6,112 nt of DNA from an uncultured beta proteobacterium (GTDB taxonomy: Bacteria; Pseudomonadota; Gammaproteobacteria; Burkholderiales; Rhodocyclaceae), in NCBI GenBank assembly GCA_903916205.1, contig CAIWVX010000117.1, forward strand, positions 1-6,112. The letters are read 5' to 3'. The notes under the pieces are model-generated. The model was not told where the DNA came from, did no database searches, and saw only the letters and a program-made list of their open reading frames with translations. The position numbers and the translations under genes are program-made. Numbering within the stretch: the stretch's first letter is position 1; each line of letters opens with the position of its first letter. Below, in pieces: positions 1 to 6,112 of the stretch.

Positions 1-1314
1 ATGGACCTTGTCCTTCTCGTTTTTCTCATTGTATTGAACGGCATTCTCGCAATGTCCGAGATTGCCGTCGTCTCTTCGCGCAAGTCTAGGCTGCAAAAAC
101 TGGCGGATGATGAGAGTCCCGGCGCCCAGTCGGCGCTAGACCTGAGTAACGATCCTTCAGGGTTTCTTTCGACGGTTCAGGTTGGCATTACAACGGTAGG
201 TATTTTAAGTGGGGCCATTGGCGAAAGTGCTTTGGCTGATCCGTTGACACACTGGTTGTCTCAATTTTCGCTTGTTGCACCCTACGCCCGTGGTTTGGGG
301 CTGACCGTGGTGGTGGTTGGGCTGACGTATATCTCGGTAGTAATTGGCGAATTGGTGCCAAAACGTTTGGGGTTGCTGGCACCAGAGACCATCGCTGCGC
401 TAATTGCCACGCCAATGAATGTTCTGGCGCGGCTGGCGAAGCCGTTGGTCTGGTTGCTCTCGTCGTCATCTAGCTTAATCTTGCAGGTGATCGGTGCGCG
501 GCAGCGCGGCGAACCCCCGCTGACTAATGATGAAATCAATGTATTGATGGAGCAGGGGGCCGAGGCGGGCGTATTCCATGAGAGTGAGCAAGCGATTGTG
601 TCCAATGTTCTGCGACTCGATGAACAACGTATCGGCGCGATCATGACCCACCGCAATGCGATTTACTCGATTGATATTGAACAGCCGGAATCGGCAATTC
701 GTACCTGCCTTGCTGAAGCGCCCTTTACGCGCATCGTCGTTTGTCGTGACGGCTTGGAGCATATTGTCGGCATCTTGCGCACGGCTGATTTACTCAAGCT
801 CGCCTTAACCGGCGAGAAACTCGATCTTGAGCGTTTTATTCGTGCGCCCTTATATGTCCCCGAGGGGGTGACCACGACGCATTTGCTGGAAAGCTTCCGC
901 AAAGCGCGCCAGCAATGCGCACTGATCGTGGATGAATACGGCGAGTTGCAGGGGTTGGTTACGTTAACTGATGTGCTGACAGCCATTGTCGGCGAACTGC
1001 CTTCCTCGGATGTGACAGACGAGCAAGATGTGATCGAACGCGCGGATGGTTCTTGGCTGGTCGACGGTGGCGTGGCCATTGAGCGTTTGAAATCAATGAC
1101 GGGAATCGAAGAAGCATTGCCTGGCGAAGACGAAAACGCCTTTAATACCTTGGGCGGTTTGGTGATGTTTGTGCTTGGGCGGATTCCGCTTGTAGCCGAC
1201 AGTTTTGTCGCGGCAGGTTTCAGTTTTGAGGTGATTGGCATGGATAAAAACCGAGTCGACAAGGTTTTGCTAATTCAACTTCAGCGCCCGCCAGAAAGTG
1301 AAATGACGCTCTAA
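1..1314 (+). CDS. CNNM/DUF21-CBS-CorC_HlyC membrane protein (YtfL/PaeA-like 'hemolysin family' protein)
   Basis: This is an inner-membrane protein of 437 aa, the usual length for the family. Seen in the sequence: an N-terminal hydrophobic segment at about residues 3-25 containing the family-typical NGILAMSEIAVVSSRK (13-28). Further hydrophobic stretches lie at about 58-78, 95-118 and 128-165, with the conserved GELVPKR at 116-122. Together these form the DUF21/CNNM transmembrane domain. A CBS pair covers about 205-335, ending in DEYGELQGLVTLTDV (311-325) and IVGEL (329-333). A C-terminal CorC_HlyC transporter-associated domain covers about 345-430. Family knowledge: relatives are linked to Mg/Co ion handling (CorC, CNNM) or polyamine export (PaeA/YtfL of Escherichia coli); the old name hemolysin is misleading. 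The substrate cannot be told from sequence. The ATG is the first base of the window, so its ribosome binding site is out of view, but the start fits the family N-terminus. A gap of 130 bases separates it from the chr pair; shared transcription is possible but unproven. Confidence 0.93.
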   Translation: MDLVLLVFLIVLNGILAMSEIAVVSSRKSRLQKLADDESPGAQSALDLSNDPSGFLSTVQVGITTVGILSGAIGESALADPLTHWLSQFSLVAPYARGLGLTVVVVGLTYISVVIGELVPKRLGLLAPETIAALIATPMNVLARLAKPLVWLLSSSSSLILQVIGARQRGEPPLTNDEINVLMEQGAEAGVFHESEQAIVSNVLRLDEQRIGAIMTHRNAIYSIDIEQPESAIRTCLAEAPFTRIVVCRDGLEHIVGILRTADLLKLALTGEKLDLERFIRAPLYVPEGVTTTHLLESFRKARQQCALIVDEYGELQGLVTLTDVLTAIVGELPSSDVTDEQDVIERADGSWLVDGGVAIERLKSMTGIEEALPGEDENAFNTLGGLVMFVLGRIPLVADSFVAAGFSFEVIGMDKNRVDKVLLIQLQRPPESEMTL

Positions 1315-1434
1315 ACTGAAAATTCGTGCCGCTAATGGAATCACCTATCCTCAAGTTTTACTTGTTGTAAGCGCGCTCGATGAATGCCGGATTGGCCCGG
1401 CTGAGTTATTGAGATCGTCGCCTAAATGCTTATC

Positions 1435-1440
1435 AGGAGA
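1435..1440 (+). promoter_or_regulatory. Shine-Dalgarno site of chromate transporter subunit 1
   Basis: AGGAGA lies four bases before the GTG at 1445. It is the only strong ribosome binding site in this gap and decides the GTG start over the in-frame TTG at 1409. Confidence 0.75.
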
Positions 1441-1444
1441 GATT

Positions 1445-2020
1445 GTGAGTCCCTTAAAAACGGCCGAACAGCCCCGGCCACACTCGCTCATGGAGCTATT
1501 TTCTTCGTTCACTTTTCTTGCATTACAAGGCTTTGGTGGCGTGCTAGCGGTGATTCAGCAAGAACTTGTTGAGCGCAAGCGCTGGATGACGGCAGAAGAA
1601 TTTGTCGAGAACTGGGCGGTGGCTCAGATTATGCCGGGGCCCAATGTAGTTAATATGGCCTTGATGGTCGGCGGACGCTACTTTGGGTTGCGCGGTGCGC
1701 TGACCGCGATGGCCGGTATGCTGACCGTTCCACTCATTCTGATTCTGTTGTTGGGGCTGCTTTATTCGCACTATGCCAGTGATCCTCAGGTGCTTGGCGC
1801 ACTGCGCGGAATGGGTGCCGTGGCCGCCGGGCTGATTATCGCGAGTGGTTTCAAATTGTTTGCCGCCCTGAAAAACAACCCACTTGGAATTCCTGTTTGC
1901 ATGGCGTTTGGGTTCGCTTGTTTTTTCTGTGTCGCCCTAATGCACTGGCCATTGGCCTATGTTTTAGGCGGGCTGGGTAGCCTTGCCTGTGTGCAGACTT
2001 ACCGAAAAATAAAACCATGA
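1445..2020 (+). CDS. Chromate transporter, short-chain subunit 1 (CHR N-terminal-type domain)
   Basis: This is one half of a split ChrA-type transporter, predicted to be an inner-membrane protein of 191 aa. ChrA proteins export chromate using the proton gradient; many short pairs are untested and may carry other anions. Seen: the CHR hallmarks QGFGG (28-32) and ERKRWMTAEEF (43-53), then AQIMPGPNVVN (60-70) and GGRYFGLRGAL (77-87). After these come hydrophobic segments at about 92-110, 120-142, 148-166 and 168-184. I chose the GTG at 1445 because AGGAGA (1435-1440) lies four bases upstream and the resulting N-terminus fits the family. A TTG at 1409 in the same frame would add 12 residues but has no clear ribosome binding site. 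The stop overlaps the start of the next gene by four bases, so the two subunits are expected to be made in step. Single-domain CHR pairs of this kind are known (YwrA/YwrB of Bacillus subtilis is the classic case). Confidence 0.9.
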   Translation: MSPLKTAEQPRPHSLMELFSSFTFLALQGFGGVLAVIQQELVERKRWMTAEEFVENWAVAQIMPGPNVVNMALMVGGRYFGLRGALTAMAGMLTVPLILILLLGLLYSHYASDPQVLGALRGMGAVAAGLIIASGFKLFAALKNNPLGIPVCMAFGFACFFCVALMHWPLAYVLGGLGSLACVQTYRKIKP

Positions 2021-2601
2021 ACGCGCTACCCATGCTTAATTTTCAGTGGTCGGATTGGTTAGCTCTGTTTTTGCATTACATGATGTTTTCCATGTTGGCT
2101 GTTGGCGGAGTGATTTCCACCGTGCCAGAAATGCATCGTTATCTTGTCGATCAGCAGCACTGGTTGCTTGACGCCCAGTTTAATTCCTCCATCGCGCTTG
2201 CCCAAGCCGCACCCGGCCCGAATGTTCTTTTTGTGGCACTCTTAGGCTGGAATGTGGGCATGAATGCCGGTGGTCTGTTCACCGCATTACTCGGCATGGT
2301 GCTTGTCATGACCGGCATCTTGCTTCCGAGTACCACGCTAACATACCTCGCCGGTCGCTGGGGACAACGCAACCATGAGTTACGTTCTGTACGTGCTTTT
2401 AAGCGGGGAATGGCTCCTATTGTCATTGCGCTACTGATCTCAACCGGCTGGATTCTCGCCAGTGCCAACAGTAATCCGGCAACGGATTGGCCGCTCTGGT
2501 TGCTCACCGCGACGACGGCACTGATCGTCAGCCGGAAAAAAGTTCATCTACTTTGGCTGCTGTCCGCCGGCGCACTTCTGGGCGGATTCGGCTTGCTCTA
2601 A
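2017..2601 (+). CDS. Chromate transporter, short-chain subunit 2 (CHR C-terminal-type domain)
   Basis: This is the partner half of the split ChrA-type transporter, 194 aa and inner-membrane. Seen: a hydrophobic N-terminal segment with the degenerate AVGGVIS (28-34), then EMHRYLVDQQHWL (38-50), matching the position of the charged ERKRWM element in subunit 1. Next come ALAQAAPGPNVLF (60-72) with the conserved PGPN, and GWNVG (77-81). Hydrophobic segments follow at about 86-104, 132-150, 158-172 and 177-194. The ATG overlaps the stop of subunit 1 as ATGA (2017-2020) and has no Shine-Dalgarno sequence (the upstream bases are A-rich), which points to translational coupling. An in-frame ATG at 2032 is a possible alternative start. 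The TAA stop (2599-2601) lies inside a 12-bp tandem duplication that places a second in-frame TAA at 2611-2613. Family knowledge: the two CHR halves are thought to insert in opposite orientation and act as a heterodimer. Chromate as the real substrate is inference. Confidence 0.9.
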   Translation: MNALPMLNFQWSDWLALFLHYMMFSMLAVGGVISTVPEMHRYLVDQQHWLLDAQFNSSIALAQAAPGPNVLFVALLGWNVGMNAGGLFTALLGMVLVMTGILLPSTTLTYLAGRWGQRNHELRSVRAFKRGMAPIVIALLISTGWILASANSNPATDWPLWLLTATTALIVSRKKVHLLWLLSAGALLGGFGLL

Positions 2602-2615
2602 GTCTTGCTCTAAGT
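2592..2615 (+). repeat. Perfect 12-bp tandem duplication across the stop codon of chromate transporter subunit 2
   Basis: CTTGCTCTAAGT occurs twice with no gap, at 2592-2603 and 2604-2615. The first copy holds the last codons and TAA stop of the chr gene. Because 12 is a multiple of three, the second copy gives a second in-frame TAA at 2611-2613. It is probably a slippage duplication. Confidence 0.9.
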
Positions 2616-2705
2616 CGTTGTGAAAAAGACGGATGTGCCGTAATGTACCCGTGATGCGGTGATCGCAAAGTCATATTATCCCATATGGTTTATGTGTAAT
2701 GGAGT

Positions 2706-2759
2706 CGGCTAAGCCGGGTCATCCGGTATAATTAATTTAGGTAACCCCCGGCTTTGCCG
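2706..2759 (+). repeat. Pair of REP-like palindromes forming a 12/13 inverted repeat
   Basis: The left arm CGGCTAAGCCGGG (2706-2718) and the right arm CCCGGCTTTGCCG (2747-2759) are inverted copies that match at 12 of 13 positions, with 28 bases between them. Each arm is also a small hairpin by itself: CGGC-TAA-GCCG on the left, and CCGGC-TTT-GCCGG (2748-2760) on the right. Two GC-rich palindromes of the same type in an intergenic gap resemble twin REP elements, but family membership cannot be shown from one copy. No T-run follows the right hairpin directly, so a standard terminator is unlikely. Confidence 0.6.
2727..2732 (+). promoter_or_regulatory. Candidate -10 element for valS (TATAAT)
   Basis: An exact TATAAT lies 72 bases before the valS ATG, between the two palindromic arms. 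Transcription from it would start near 2739 and give a leader of about 65 bases. No good -35 hexamer is present at 15-19 bases upstream (GTCGGC at the 17-base spacing), and there is no TG extension. The promoter is therefore either activator-dependent or the match is chance in an AT-rich loop. Confidence 0.4.
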
Positions 2760-2804
2760 GTGGTATTTGACTATTAGTTTTCCTTTATTTGCACTGCTGC
2801 CCCT

Positions 2805-5654
2805 ATGGAACTTGCCAAAAGCTTTGAACCGGCTGATATCGAACGTCGCTGGTACCCCGACTGGGAGGCCAAAGGCTACTTTGACGCCGGCCTTGATACG
2901 TCCAACCCGGAAGCTTTCTGCATTTTATTGCCGCCGCCGAACGTCACCGGAACGCTGCACATGGGGCACGGTTTCAATCAAGCGATTATGGATGCGCTGA
3001 CCCGCTACCACCGGATGCGTGGCGACAACACGCTGTGGCAGCCGGGCACTGACCACGCCGGTATTGCGACGCAGATCGTTGTCGAACGCCAGCTTGACGC
3101 GCAGGGTATTTCACGTCATGACCTAGGTCGTGAAAAATTTCTCGAAAAAGTCTGGGAATGGAAAGAGTTTTCCGGCAATACCATCACCCGCCAGATGCGC
3201 CGCCTTGGCACCTCACCGGACTGGACGCGCGAACGCTTTACTATGGATGCCGGGCTGTCGAAGATCGTCACCGAAACCTTTGTCCGGCTGCATAAAGAAG
3301 GTTTGATTTATCGCGGCAAGCGTTTGGTCAACTGGGATCCGCTACTGCATACCGCGGTCTCTGACCTCGAAGTCGTGAGTGAAGAAGAAGATGGCTTTAT
3401 GTGGCACATCCGTTATCCGCTGGCCGATGGTTCAGGTTCGTTGACCGTCGCCACCACGCGACCGGAAACCATGCTGGGCGATACGGCGGTGATGGTGCAT
3501 CCTGACGATCCGCGCTACAAATCGATGATTGGCAAGAGCGTTAAACTACCGCTTTGTGATCGTGAAATACCGATTATCGCCGATGCGTATGTTGATCTCG
3601 AATTCGGTACTGGCTGCGTCAAAGTCACACCGGCACATGATTTTAACGATTACGCTGTGGGCCAACGCCATAATCTGCCGATCATTTCGATTCTCACCCT
3701 CGATGCCAAAATCAACGAAAATGCACCCGAAAAATATCGCGGCCTGGATCGTTTCGAGGCGCGCAAAGTCGTGGTCGCCGATCTTGAAGCACTCGGCATT
3801 CTGGAAAAAACCGACAAACACAGACTCAAGGTGCCGCGTGGTGATCGCACCGGCGTGGCTATCGAGCCGATGCTCACCGATCAGTGGTTTGTCGCCATGT
3901 CCAAACCCGGTGCAGACGGCAGCAGCATTGTCAGCAAAGCCCTTGACTGCGTGGCTTCGGGCGAAATCAAATTCGTTCCCGAAAACTGGGTCAATACCTA
4001 CAACCAGTGGTTGAATAACATCCAAGACTGGTGCATTTCACGCCAATTATGGTGGGGCCACCAGATTCCAGCTTGGTATGCTCAAGAGGGTGAAAGGCGC
4101 GGCGAAATGTTTGTGGCGCACGATGAAGCGGAAGCCAAAGCGCAAGCCGCAGCCGCTGGCTATAGCGGCGCATTAACCCGCGACCCCGACGTACTCGACA
4201 CCTGGTATTCCAGCGCCCTGTGGCCCTTCTCGACGCTCGATTGGACGCCTGAGTGGCCGGCCAAGTCAAACCCGGCACTTGACCTTTACTTGCCGTCTAC
4301 GGTGCTGGTCACCGGTTTTGACATCATCTTTTTCTGGGTCGCCCGCATGGTTATGATGACCAAGCACCTAACCGGCAAGATCCCCTTTAAGCACGTTTAT
4401 GTGCACGGCCTAATCCGCGATGCGGAGGGCCAGAAAATGAGCAAGTCCAAGGGGAACGTGCTTGACCCGATCGATCTCATTGACGGTATCGGCATTGAGG
4501 ATTTGGTCAAAAAGCGCACCACCGGACTGATGAATCCGAAAGATGCGGCGAAGATTGAAAAACGCACTCGCAAGGAGTTCCCTGAAGGCATCCCGGCGTT
4601 TGGTACCGACGCCCTGCGCTTCACCTTCCTTTCGCTCGCCAGCCCTGGCCGTGACATCAAGTTTGACCTGCAACGTTGCGAAGGCTATCGCAACTTCTGC
4701 AACAAGTTGTGGAATGCCACCCGTTTCGTTTTAATGAATACCGAAGGTCACGACTGCGGCATTGACGCCTGTTCGCCAGACGTTTGCGGCACCGCGTTGG
4801 ATTTCTCGTTTGCTGATCGCTGGATCGTCAGCCAACTGCAACGCACCGAAGCTGAAATCGCCCAGCACTTTGCCGATTACCGTTTTGACTTACTGGCCCG
4901 CGCTCTTTACGAATTTATCTGGGACGAGTTTTGCGACTGGTATCTTGAACTGGCCAAGGTGCAGATGCAGAGCGGCTCTCCAGAACAGGCCCAAGCTACA
5001 CGACGGACTCTGGTGCGAGTGCTAGAAACGATATTGCGTCTGGCTCACCCACTGCTTCCCTTCATTACCGAAGAACTCTGGCAGACGGTTGCGCCACTCG
5101 CTGGCAAGAAGACTCACGCCTCAATCATGCTCGCTGCCTACCCGAAAGCACAGCTGGAAAAAATCGACGCAGCCAGTGAAACCAAGGTTCAACAGCTCAA
5201 GGATTTAGCTTACGCTTGCCGCAATTTGCGGGGTGAAATGAACCTCTCGCCAGCGCTGAAAGTTCCCTTGATCGCCAACGGCAACCGTGCCGAACTCACG
5301 GCCTTCGCGCCTTACCTTAAAGCCCTAGCTAAACTTTCCGACATACAAATCGTTGATACGCTACCGGCCGATGACAGCTCCCCGACAGCGGTGGTCGGGG
5401 AAACTCGTCTAATGTTCAAAATCGAGATCGACGTGGTGGCCGAAAAAGAGCGTCTGAGCAAAGAAATTGGCCGCATCGAAGGCGAAATTCTCAAGGCTAA
5501 CGCCAAGCTCGGTAATGAGAGTTTTGTCGCCCGTGCCCCGGCGCAGGTGGTCGAGCAGGAGAAAAAACGACGGGCTGATTTTATAGCCACCCTTGAGAAA
5601 CTAAAACCGCAGCTTGAGAGGCTCAAGCCATGCCATTACACACAAGTCGTATAG
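2805..5654 (+). CDS. valS: Valyl-tRNA synthetase (ValRS)
   Basis: This cytoplasmic class I aminoacyl-tRNA synthetase joins valine to tRNA(Val) using ATP and edits mischarged threonine. At 949 aa it is full length (E. coli ValS is 951). Seen in order: the HIGH-type motif HMGH (52-55) after LLPPPNVTG (41-49); [13 protein letters not shown] (78-90); the editing (CP1) domain with [10 protein letters not shown] (217-226) and [15 protein letters not shown] (268-282). Then come [10 protein letters not shown] (409-418), [15 protein letters not shown] (462-476), and the KMSKS loop (544-548). After that follow an anticodon-binding helical domain at about 670-830 and a C-terminal coiled coil at about 875-940. 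The ATG at 2805 is the only usable start: a stop (TAG, 2775-2777) lies upstream in frame, and the next Met (53) is inside the HIGH motif. It has no Shine-Dalgarno sequence; the 25 bases before it are mostly pyrimidine. The last residues after ERLK (PCHYTQVV) look like a read-on tail rather than the usual coiled-coil end, and the stop codon sits inside an inverted repeat. Confidence 0.98.
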   Translation: MELAKSFEPADIERRWYPDWEAKGYFDAGLDTSNPEAFCILLPPPNVTGTLHMGHGFNQAIMDALTRYHRMRGDNTLWQPGTDHAGIATQIVVERQLDAQGISRHDLGREKFLEKVWEWKEFSGNTITRQMRRLGTSPDWTRERFTMDAGLSKIVTETFVRLHKEGLIYRGKRLVNWDPLLHTAVSDLEVVSEEEDGFMWHIRYPLADGSGSLTVATTRPETMLGDTAVMVHPDDPRYKSMIGKSVKLPLCDREIPIIADAYVDLEFGTGCVKVTPAHDFNDYAVGQRHNLPIISILTLDAKINENAPEKYRGLDRFEARKVVVADLEALGILEKTDKHRLKVPRGDRTGVAIEPMLTDQWFVAMSKPGADGSSIVSKALDCVASGEIKFVPENWVNTYNQWLNNIQDWCISRQLWWGHQIPAWYAQEGERRGEMFVAHDEAEAKAQAAAAGYSGALTRDPDVLDTWYSSALWPFSTLDWTPEWPAKSNPALDLYLPSTVLVTGFDIIFFWVARMVMMTKHLTGKIPFKHVYVHGLIRDAEGQKMSKSKGNVLDPIDLIDGIGIEDLVKKRTTGLMNPKDAAKIEKRTRKEFPEGIPAFGTDALRFTFLSLASPGRDIKFDLQRCEGYRNFCNKLWNATRFVLMNTEGHDCGIDACSPDVCGTALDFSFADRWIVSQLQRTEAEIAQHFADYRFDLLARALYEFIWDEFCDWYLELAKVQMQSGSPEQAQATRRTLVRVLETILRLAHPLLPFITEELWQTVAPLAGKKTHASIMLAAYPKAQLEKIDAASETKVQQLKDLAYACRNLRGEMNLSPALKVPLIANGNRAELTAFAPYLKALAKLSDIQIVDTLPADDSSPTAVVGETRLMFKIEIDVVAEKERLSKEIGRIEGEILKANAKLGNESFVARAPAQVVEQEKKRRADFIATLEKLKPQLERLKPCHYTQVV

Positions 5655-5667
5655 CATAAACGACTTG
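5643..5667 (+). repeat. Perfect 8-bp inverted repeat straddling the valS stop codon (weak terminator or recombination site)
   Basis: CAAGTCGT (5643-5650) and ACGACTTG (5660-5667) are perfect inverted copies separated by nine bases that include most of the TAG stop. The RNA could form an 8-bp stem. The nearest T-run (TTTT, 5679-5682) is 11 bases beyond the stem, so it is at best a poor intrinsic terminator. The geometry, two short arms around a small AT-rich core, is also what tyrosine-recombinase core sites look like. Nothing else in view supports either reading. Confidence 0.5.
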
Positions 5668-5875
5668 GCTATCTCGACTTTTCCCTTGGAAAAATCCGTT
5701 CCGATACCCATCTTGCCTACACATAGTTCTTTTTGCGAGGGAATGGCTTTATTGTGTTAGCCCCAAGTAGTAATGTTCGATTGGTCTTAAGTAGAAATAT
5801 CCGCTGGTGAGTAGACTCATCGTCGCTAAACCAGAACCCAAATTCCGCGATTGAAATTACATAGAACATAAAGAA
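5655..5875. other. AT-rich gap after valS with no recognisable gene
   Basis: About 220 bases with no convincing reading frame on either strand. G+C over 5701-5870 counts to about 41%, against about 60% for 5881-6060. A small AT-rich hairpin, TTTTCC-CTT-GGAAAA, lies at 5679-5693 but has no T-run after it. No tRNA-like fold or promoter of good quality was seen. The stretch probably belongs to the host, or to older mobile DNA, between valS and the insertion sequence. Confidence 0.5.
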
Positions 5876-6112
5876 CCCCGCCAAGCGGACGATCCGGTAG
5901 CGTTGAGGTTATCGAGACACTCACCTATCGGGTGACGAAAGGCGGCGGGGCGATGGGTGCTTTGGCGCAGACGGTGCTTCCGTTCAAGCTTGAAGCGACG
6001 GAAGCAGGGCTGACGGCGAATGCTGGACTGGCGTTGTTCGGCGAATTTGTTCGTGGCTTAGGGCTTTCCCGGTGGTTAGCCCAAGAAATGCCTCAACCGG
6101 GCAGTGGTCGGG
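5876..6112 (+). mobile_element. Left end of an IS1380-family insertion sequence (runs off the window)
   Basis: The transposase start at 5953 identifies the element. The left boundary is an estimate: composition changes from AT-rich to GC-rich at about 5875 (CCCCGCC begins at 5876), and the 77 bases before the transposase ATG are a plausible left-end leader. The right end, terminal inverted repeat and target duplication cannot be seen, so the boundary may be off by some bases and the element may be intact or truncated. Confidence 0.6.
5953..6112 (+). CDS. IS1380-family transposase, N-terminal fragment (cut by window end)
   Basis: Only the first 53 codons are visible; the frame is open at the window edge. 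The fragment contains VLPFKLEATEAGLTANAGLA (8-27), then LFGEFVRGLGL (28-38) and a PQPGSGR stretch (47-53). This pattern, LPFK-E followed by LT-xx-AGL-LFGEF and a PGSGR-like turn, is typical of the N-terminus of IS1380-family DDE transposases, which cut and join DNA at the element ends. The DDE catalytic residues lie beyond the window. The ATG at 5953 was chosen because the family pattern begins just after it and AAAGG (5938-5942) precedes it. A GTG at 5932 in the same frame is an alternative, and the frame is open back to 5872. G+C is higher than in the DNA just upstream, as expected for a mobile gene. Confidence 0.8.
   Translation, partial: MGALAQTVLPFKLEATEAGLTANAGLALFGEFVRGLGLSRWLAQEMPQPGSGR

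Noticed and set aside
1386..1401. Small hairpin GCCGG-ATTGGC-CCGGC between the corC-like gene and the chr pair, as a possible terminator.
   Set aside because: The stem is only five base pairs and no T-run follows, so it does not fit an intrinsic terminator.
1307..1444. The frame of chr subunit 1 stays open upstream for 46 codons, through the intergenic gap to 1307.
   Set aside because: There is no ATG or GTG in it and only a TTG at 1409, the good ribosome binding site lies just before 1445, and the translated stretch resembles no known domain.
2618..2679. Promoter-like pieces TTGTGA (2618) with TAATGT (2641), and TATTAT (2674).
   Set aside because: The first pair has a 17-base spacing but a poor -10; TATTAT has no matching -35. 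Neither is better than chance in this gap.
3546..4025. A long reading frame on the - strand inside valS (159 codons), with several others opposite valS and the corC-like gene.
   Set aside because: These lie wholly inside strongly conserved genes on the other strand, have no domain content, and are typical antisense shadows.
5647..5658. TCGTATAGCATA is identical to 12 bases of the phage P1 loxP site.
   Set aside because: The rest of loxP, including its right arm, does not match, and the inverted arms and spacing differ. A chance match is more likely.
5601..5711. A 36-codon reading frame on the - strand (ATG at 5711) running antisense into the end of valS.
   Set aside because: It is very short, has only a weak ribosome binding site, matches no family I recognise, and its second half lies antisense to valS codons.

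Overview
The window looks like chromosomal DNA of a betaproteobacterium. This rests on the style of the valyl-tRNA synthetase and of the split chromate transporter, and on moderate GC content; the genus cannot be settled from the sequence. All four complete genes and the one partial gene lie on the + strand.

Layout. Positions 1-1314 hold a complete membrane protein of the CNNM/DUF21-CBS-CorC_HlyC family (YtfL/PaeA-like 'hemolysin family' protein). After a 130-base gap come two short chromate-transporter (CHR) subunits at 1445-2020 and 2017-2601. They overlap by four bases (ATGA) and together form one split ChrA-type transporter. A 203-base gap follows, with a 12-bp tandem duplication over the chr stop codon, a pair of REP-like GC-rich palindromes and an exact TATAAT between them. 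Positions 2805-5654 encode full-length valyl-tRNA synthetase (valS, 949 aa). Downstream is about 220 bases of AT-rich DNA with no recognisable gene. From about 5876 the composition becomes GC-rich and the 5' end of an IS1380-family transposase begins at 5953; it runs off the window end at 6112.

How the genes relate. The two chr genes are very probably co-translated and their products work together in the inner membrane. The upstream CorC/YtfL-like protein may be co-transcribed with them, since no convincing terminator lies between, but no functional link is visible. valS is a housekeeping gene with its own leader. The insertion sequence sits close behind valS and probably marks the start of a more variable region outside the window.

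I found no evidence for a new multi-gene system. The points most worth a second look are non-coding: the double palindrome with embedded TATAAT before valS, the perfect 8-bp inverted repeat straddling the valS stop codon next to an unusual C-terminal tail, and the IS1380 edge with a sharp compositional boundary.
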